Assembly (NCBI GenBank): GCA_965602225.1
Contig: CBFCYE010000031.1
Coordinates: 1 to 28,230, forward strand
Direction of reading: 5' to 3'
DNA length: 28,230 bases
Source of the DNA: Tenderia sp965602225
Lineage (GTDB): Bacteria; Pseudomonadota; Gammaproteobacteria; Tenderiales; Tenderiaceae
Shown here piece after piece: positions 23,191-28,230 of this stretch. The notes below the pieces were generated by a model. It searched no databases and was not told the origin of the DNA. It was given only the letters and a program-made list of their open reading frames with translations. The stretch's first letter is position 1; every line of letters starts with the position of its first letter. The position numbers were made by a program, and so were the translations under genes.

Positions 23191-26100
23191 ATGAAGAAAC
23201 AGAAACTCTATTATTCAAGCCTGGCATACGCCTTGACGGCGGTTATTGTCGGCCTGCCAACCACATCCCATGCCGCACCCGGCACGCTGTGGCAAGAGCC
23301 GCTTTTCATCACTAACACCAATGCTGCAGAGTCCAATGTCTTTTTCCTCACTGATGACTCACGCAGTATGGACTGGGATATGCTGACACTGGATCGCGAA
23401 AGAGATAGTCGCTTTACTGCCAATCAACCCAACGGCACAGATGTTGCCGATGCCGGCAGTATTAAACACCGCGATGACGATAATGATGGTATTGCCGACT
23501 GTGATTTTAGTAGTGGCGAAGGCGAAGGTGATGGTGGTCGTTATGGCTATATGTATATCGTCGACTTTGACAGCAATAACCTACACAGCGAAGCCAATAA
23601 TTGTAACGTTGCCGATGATGAAGCATGGCGTGCCCGTAACAGTGACTTCAATCCCTTATATTTTGACCCAACAAAAGATTATGCCCCCTGGGGTGGTGTC
23701 GATAGCAACGACGCCCCCTACACTGATTACAGAAACGAAACACACTTTAACAACCTTGATCTCCCAGATGACCCCTATAATTCTGGCGACACTATCAATC
23801 CATATAAAAAATCATCTGGTCGTAATGGCACCACTTTCCGCAATCTTACTGGTGGTTTTCGCTTTTACACCTGGGATGATACAGACGCGGATGGCAACTT
23901 TGACAACCAAAATTCTGGTGATACCGTTATAGAGTATGCCGTTGGCTCAATAACGAATACTGAAGCCGCCACTGCACGTGGTGAGGCTGGATACACAGCA
24001 AGAATGCTAAAGGGAAACTTCGCCAACTGGTTTACCTATCATCGCAAACGTGAATATGTGGCCAAATATGCATTCAGTACTGCAATCAAAGACATGACTG
24101 GCATCAGAATGGGTTATGGCTCGATCAACAATAACAACAGCAACAATATTGAAATCGCCTCTATGAATCTGAACCCCGGCACCGGCAACAAGCGGGCCTT
24201 GCTTAATAAATTATTTCTAACCAGCTCCGACAATTCCACCCCTATAGTCGACAACCTCGACAATGTAGGCAAATATTTCAAGAATGAAAATGGCAGTTTT
24301 TTCGGCGACAGCGGCAGCTATAGCGATCCCATTGCATCTGTCGATGCAGGTGGCACCTGCCAGTTCAACAACACCATCCTCATGACCGATGGTTATTACA
24401 CCGATGGCTCCGACTCCACCAACCTGGCCAGTATTGCGGCGCAATATTACAACGACTTACGGCCTGGCAATGAATACACCGGTGATCAGCACATGAGCAC
24501 CTACACCGTTGCCTTCGGCGTCAAGGGCACGCTGGAACCTGACACCGATGTCTTTGCTGATGATTTTAGTTGGCCTGACCCGACAGCTTCAAACGCAGCC
24601 AAAATCGACGACCTCTGGCACGCAGCTGTTAACAGTGAAGGAAAGTTTTTTAGCGCCAACGACTCTGAAGAACTAACCAAGGCCCTGACATCAGTGGTGG
24701 AGCATATTTCCAGCAGAACCCAGAGCGCTACCTCTATTGCCATGTCCTCCTTCCGCTCTACAGCGGATTCTTTGTTCTATTTCAGCAGCTTCGATCCGGT
24801 TGATTGGTCCGGCGAACTATTTGCAGTACAGATAGACACTGATGGCAGCCTCAGCGACAGCTGGAATGCCGCAACCGTACTTGATAACAACCCAAACAAC
24901 TCAACCAGCCGCACTATTCTCAGCTTCAATGGTGAGGATGGTGTTGCCTTTCAGTGGAACGATATTAGCCCAGTGATGCAATCGGCATTGATTGCAGGCG
25001 ATACTGTTACTGAAGATGTCCCAGATACCGAAAAAGGCCAACAACGCCTCAATTATCTCCGTGGTCAAACCATTGCCGGTTTCAGGGAGCGCAGCTCTCT
25101 GCTGGGTGACATTGCCAACTCCAGCCCGGTTCATGTCGGCGCACCTGCCAGCAGCTACCCTGACACCTACCCTTTTGGCGATGACAATCACCGCTATTTC
25201 AGCTTCTGGAACAGCAACCAAGACCGTACCCCGGTTATCTATGTTGGCGCCAATGACGGCATGTTACATGGGTTCAATGCCCAGACCGGCGCAGAATTAA
25301 TGGCTTATGTGCCAGAAACAGTCGTACCCAATCTGCATCAACTCACCGACCCTGACTACACACACCGCTTCTTTGTTGATGAAACACCATCCGTTGCCGA
25401 TGCCTTTTTCGCTCAACATGGTGTGGGTACCGCAAACTGGAAAACCGTGCTTGTTGGTGGCCTGGGTGCCGGTGGCAAAGGTTTATTTGCACTGGACATC
25501 ACCAACCCGGCCAGCTTTTCTAACGACAACGCAGCAACTACTGTGTTGTGGGAGTTTAATGCTGCCGATGAAACAATTAACCTGGACAACGTGGAAACAT
25601 CCGATGATTACTCAGATCTCGGCCACACCTTCGGCCAGCCGGTAATCGGGCTGATGGAAAATGGTCGCTGGGCAGCGATCATCGGTAATGGCTATAACTC
25701 AGACTCAGGCGTCGCTACCCTATTTATCATTTATCTCGATGCCAACCCTACCGACGCCAATGGCTGGCAGGAAGGTAGCGACTACATCAAAATCAGCACC
25801 ACGGTTGGTGGGCCTGCCGACGCCGACAAGAACGGCCTGTCATCACCCACCGCTATCGATAGCAATGGCAATGGTAAAGTAGACCGTATTTATGCCGGTG
25901 ACCTGGAAGGTAATATGTGGGCCTTTAACCTGACTGACAGCAGTAACATCGATAATTGGAATGTTGCCTACGAAAGCAACTCAATCAAGCAACCGCTATA
26001 TCAGGCCAAAAATGCTGCTGGCGATGTGCAACCGATCACGGTCAAACCCAGCGTCATTCGTAATCCATCGCAACCAACCCTTAGCAACACCAGACCTAAT

Positions 26101-26772
26101 CTGTTGGTATTGTTCGGCACTGGTCAATATCTGACCCGCGATGATCTCGACAGCACCCAGACTCAAAGTTTTTACGGCGTTTGGGACAAAGGTCAGGCTA
26201 TCGTGATGACAGATGATGAACCCAGAACCGACAAACTAATTGCGCAAACCATCACGGAAGGCACAGACGGCGGGCAAAATGCTGTTGAAGCTCGCATTAC
26301 CTCAGACACCTACGTACCTTATAACGGAAGCGGCAACAGTCAGCGTTTTGGCTGGTATATAGACCTGAACACGGCCAGTGCATCGACCGGCGAACGGGTT
26401 GCCAGTGATGCAGTGGTCTTCAATAACACCGTCTTTTTCACCACCTATATCCCAGATGATAATGCCTGTGGTTCAGGTGGTGATGGCTGGTTCATGTTCC
26501 TGAATGCCGCTAATGGTGGGCACCCTGATGACCCGATCATCAATATTAATAGAGACTCTATGGTCAATGAGGAGGATGATGTCTCTATTGGTGATTTCAC
26601 TGACACAGCACCATCAGGATTAAAAACAAATAACACTCTCGCTAGTCCAACCCTGGACCTAAGCGGTTCAGTACTGATCCATACAAATGATGGCATTGAC
26701 AGGCACGAAGCCGATCTGGGTGGCAGCAATCCCAGCAGACGCATCTCATGGCGTGAATTACGCCCCAACTAA
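23191..26772 (+). CDS. pilY1: PilY1 paralogue (cassette 2)
   Basis: This protein has 1193 residues. ATG 23191 opens a clean signal peptide (MKKQKLYYSSLAYALTAVIVG..SHA-A); ATG 23164 would add nine residues. It has the same layout as the first PilY1: a D-x-S-x-S site in DDSRSMDWD, an acidic loop (DDDNDGIADC) and the propeller half with GANDGMLHGF, KTVLVGGLGAGGKGLFALD and IGNGYNS. The calcium loop DSNGNGKVD (890-898) stands before RIYAGDLEGNMWAFN. It lacks the Asn/Ala insertion of copy 1 after DGYY. The C-terminal dockerin-like loop of copy 1 is replaced by NRDSMVNEED, which lacks the regular acid spacing. The end SRRISWREL is the usual PilY1 terminus. It is the last gene of cassette 2; no pilY2 or pilE follows. 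Confidence 0.93.
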   Translation: MKKQKLYYSSLAYALTAVIVGLPTTSHAAPGTLWQEPLFITNTNAAESNVFFLTDDSRSMDWDMLTLDRERDSRFTANQPNGTDVADAGSIKHRDDDNDGIADCDFSSGEGEGDGGRYGYMYIVDFDSNNLHSEANNCNVADDEAWRARNSDFNPLYFDPTKDYAPWGGVDSNDAPYTDYRNETHFNNLDLPDDPYNSGDTINPYKKSSGRNGTTFRNLTGGFRFYTWDDTDADGNFDNQNSGDTVIEYAVGSITNTEAATARGEAGYTARMLKGNFANWFTYHRKREYVAKYAFSTAIKDMTGIRMGYGSINNNNSNNIEIASMNLNPGTGNKRALLNKLFLTSSDNSTPIVDNLDNVGKYFKNENGSFFGDSGSYSDPIASVDAGGTCQFNNTILMTDGYYTDGSDSTNLASIAAQYYNDLRPGNEYTGDQHMSTYTVAFGVKGTLEPDTDVFADDFSWPDPTASNAAKIDDLWHAAVNSEGKFFSANDSEELTKALTSVVEHISSRTQSATSIAMSSFRSTADSLFYFSSFDPVDWSGELFAVQIDTDGSLSDSWNAATVLDNNPNNSTSRTILSFNGEDGVAFQWNDISPVMQSALIAGDTVTEDVPDTEKGQQRLNYLRGQTIAGFRERSSLLGDIANSSPVHVGAPASSYPDTYPFGDDNHRYFSFWNSNQDRTPVIYVGANDGMLHGFNAQTGAELMAYVPETVVPNLHQLTDPDYTHRFFVDETPSVADAFFAQHGVGTANWKTVLVGGLGAGGKGLFALDITNPASFSNDNAATTVLWEFNAADETINLDNVETSDDYSDLGHTFGQPVIGLMENGRWAAIIGNGYNSDSGVATLFIIYLDANPTDANGWQEGSDYIKISTTVGGPADADKNGLSSPTAIDSNGNGKVDRIYAGDLEGNMWAFNLTDSSNIDNWNVAYESNSIKQPLYQAKNAAGDVQPITVKPSVIRNPSQPTLSNTRPNLLVLFGTGQYLTRDDLDSTQTQSFYGVWDKGQAIVMTDDEPRTDKLIAQTITEGTDGGQNAVEARITSDTYVPYNGSGNSQRFGWYIDLNTASASTGERVASDAVVFNNTVFFTTYIPDDNACGSGGDGWFMFLNAANGGHPDDPIININRDSMVNEEDDVSIGDFTDTAPSGLKTNNTLASPTLDLSGSVLIHTNDGIDRHEADLGGSNPSRRISWRELRPN
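23831..23876 (+). repeat. 46-bp stretch identical in both pilY1 genes (copy in pilY1-2)
   Basis: Identical to 16915-16960; see that entry. It codes for the same FRNLTGGFRFYTW residues with the same codons. Confidence 0.9.
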
Positions 26773-26791
26773 AATGTAAATCTATCAAAAT

Positions 26792-26819
26792 AAAAAAGCG
26801 GCTTTTAAGCCGCTTTTTT
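26792..26819. terminator. Bidirectional terminator between pilY1-2 and ispH
   Basis: A perfect 13-bp stem AAAAAAGCGGCTT / AAGCCGCTTTTTT with a 2-nt loop serves both convergent genes. Its right arm overlaps the ispH stop codon by two bases. Confidence 0.92.
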
Positions 26820-27747
26820 ATTTCAATTCTTTGGGCATGGAGAAAACGATATTTTCTTCCTTACCACTAAGCTGTTCGACCTTACCAACGCCCCACGCTT
26901 CAAGCTGGGCAACCACTTCGTTGACCAACACTTCTGGTGCTGAAGCCCCAGCGGTAACACCAACACTACTAATACCTTCCAACCAGGCCTGCTGGATCTC
27001 AGCAGCGTTATCGATCAGATAGGCCTTGCCGCCTGTCTTCTCAGCAATCTCGCGCAGACGATTTGAATTTGAGCTATTAGGCGAACCGACTACCAGAATC
27101 AAATCACTCTGCCCGGCCAGATCTTTGACTGCATCCTGACGATTTTGAGTGGCGTAACAGATATCATCTTTACGTGGACCAACAATCTCGGGGAAGCGTT
27201 GCCTCAAGGCATCAATCACCGAACGGGTATCATCAACCGAAAGAGTAGTCTGGGTAACAAAACCAAGCTTGTCAGGACTTTTCACTTTAAGAGTTTCAAC
27301 ATCAGCCGGTGTTTCCACCAAATGAATACCACCGGATTCACCATCGTATTGGCCCAGGGTGCCTTCAACCTCTGGGTGACCGGCATGACCGATCAACACT
27401 ACCTCATAGCCATCGCGGGCAAAGCGCGCCACTTGCAAATGCACCTTGGTGACTAACGGACAGGTGGCATCGAACACCTTCAGTCCACGTCGTTTGGCCT
27501 CACACCAGACTGTCTGCGACACACCATGAGCACTAAAGATGACAGTGGCGTCGTCTGGCACTTGATCCAACTCTTCAACAAACACCGCTCCACGTTCGCG
27601 CAGACCATCAACCACAAATTTGTTGTGCACCACTTCATGACGAACATAGATAGGCGCGCCAAACAGCTCCAGGGCACGCTCGACGATACCGATGGCACGA
27701 TCGACCCCAGCACAAAATCCACGTGGATTAGCGAGCAAAACAGACAT
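26818..27747 (-). CDS. ispH: 4-hydroxy-3-methylbut-2-enyl diphosphate reductase IspH
   Basis: This 309-residue iron-sulphur enzyme catalyses the last step of the MEP isoprenoid pathway (HMBPP to IPP and DMAPP). The three cluster cysteines are Cys12 (PRGFCAGV), Cys96 (DATCPLV) and Cys197 (DICYATQNRQ). Substrate residues are His41 (RHEVVHNK), His74 (SAHGVS), His124 and Glu126 (GHPEVEGT), Thr167 (TQTTLS) and the SSNSNRL segment. I chose ATG 27747, which has AAGGA 8 bases upstream and gives the canonical MSVLLANPRGFCAG start. It lies 4 bp downstream of lspA. No fkpB lies between them, unlike in Pseudomonas. Confidence 0.97.
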   Translation of the reverse strand: MSVLLANPRGFCAGVDRAIGIVERALELFGAPIYVRHEVVHNKFVVDGLRERGAVFVEELDQVPDDATVIFSAHGVSQTVWCEAKRRGLKVFDATCPLVTKVHLQVARFARDGYEVVLIGHAGHPEVEGTLGQYDGESGGIHLVETPADVETLKVKSPDKLGFVTQTTLSVDDTRSVIDALRQRFPEIVGPRKDDICYATQNRQDAVKDLAGQSDLILVVGSPNSSNSNRLREIAEKTGGKAYLIDNAAEIQQAWLEGISSVGVTAGASAPEVLVNEVVAQLEAWGVGKVEQLSGKEENIVFSMPKELK

Positions 27748-27751
27748 AAAG

Positions 27752-28230
27752 TTATTCCTTAATCTTGCGTGCTTTAAAGCTATCAATCACTAACATCACC
27801 GCACCCAGAAAAATGGCTGAATCGGCAATATTGAATGCTGGCCAATGGCATGACACCGCGCCGCCGCTAAACAACTTGCCAAAAAATGGCAGGCAATCAT
27901 TGGCCAGATAAAAGACGTCGATAAAGTCGACCACATAACCGAGGTAGGCTCTATCAATCACGTTGCCGATAGCACCACCCAAAATCAAAGCCAGCGCAAT
28001 GGCCAGACTAATTTCTGCGCGGCCAAGCTTTTTCAGCCAATGAATAATGTAACCCGATACCAGCAGTGCCAAGGTAATAAAAAACCAGCGCTGCCAGCCA
28101 CCGGCACCAGCAAGAAAACTAAACGCCGCACCGGTGTTATATGACAAAGTAAAACTCAGTCCGGTAAAGATCTCGACCGGCATATACAGGTGCAATGCGC
28201 CGTTGGCCCACAACTTACTCGCTTGATCAA
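27752..28230 (-). CDS. lspA: Lipoprotein signal peptidase LspA (5' end cut by window)
   Basis: The frame continues to the right edge: before the TTG at 28213 it reads D-Q-A-S-K, the conserved 'D-x-x-S/T-K' of LspA, so the true start lies outside the window. LspA is the inner-membrane aspartyl protease that removes lipoprotein signal peptides. Both catalytic aspartates are visible, in GNVIDRAYLGYVVDF and FNIADSAIFLG. The family motif NTGAAFSFL is also present. There are four membrane helices. It is first of the visible lspA-ispH pair on the minus strand; ileS would be expected next upstream. Confidence 0.95.
   Translation of the reverse strand, partial: DQASKLWANGALHLYMPVEIFTGLSFTLSYNTGAAFSFLAGAGGWQRWFFITLALLVSGYIIHWLKKLGRAEISLAIALALILGGAIGNVIDRAYLGYVVDFIDVFYLANDCLPFFGKLFSGGAVSCHWPAFNIADSAIFLGAVMLVIDSFKARKIKE

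Overview
The window looks like chromosomal DNA of a free-living gammaproteobacterium. I base this on the gene order thiO / minor type IV pilin cluster / ispH / lspA, which matches what I recall for Pseudomonas (thiO-fimT/fimU-pilV-pilW-pilX-pilY1-pilY2-pilE, then convergent ispH-fkpB-lspA), and on a fructokinase-like ROK kinase very close to E. coli Mak. I cannot name the genus. I saw no rRNA, tRNA, insertion sequence, prophage or CRISPR.

Left arm (1-3633, all minus strand). This is a compact operon read right to left. It encodes a Tat-signal, Cys-rich protein with a GCTPGYW motif, a PqqD-like small protein, an HprK-related kinase and an NTP_transf_5-type nucleotidyltransferase. A histidine phosphatase cut by the window edge follows 5 bp later. 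PqqD-like, HprK-like and nucleotidyltransferase genes together form the uncharacterised 'HPr-rel-A' trio. The Tat protein, encoded first in the operon, is an attractive candidate client. This is the part of the window most likely to hold an undescribed system.

Middle (3919-13603). On the plus strand are a SAM methyltransferase-like gene, a Rossmann-fold gene of unknown role and a 1260-residue exported protein. That protein has HAF repeats interrupted by a long run of BNR/sortilin-type propeller repeats, then a DUF11 domain and a CFIATAAYGS (CFI-box) C-terminus. On the minus strand are ampD, a translationally coupled ROK sugar kinase and a VanZ-like membrane protein. Next come two tandem cysteine-free, Irr-like Fur-family regulators, each with its own terminator, and then thiO.

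Right arm (13764-26772, plus strand). There are two consecutive minor-pilin/PilY1 cassettes. The first is complete: fimT/gspH-like, pilV, pilW, pilX, pilY1, a pilY2-like gene and pilE, closed by a strong terminator. The second has only pilV, pilW, pilX and pilY1. The two pilY1 genes are clearly paralogous but differ widely, apart from short patches of near-identical DNA that suggest gene conversion. The products should form two alternative type IV pilus priming/tip complexes, with calcium-binding PilY1 adhesins on top. A bidirectional terminator separates them from ispH and lspA on the minus strand. lspA runs off the right edge.
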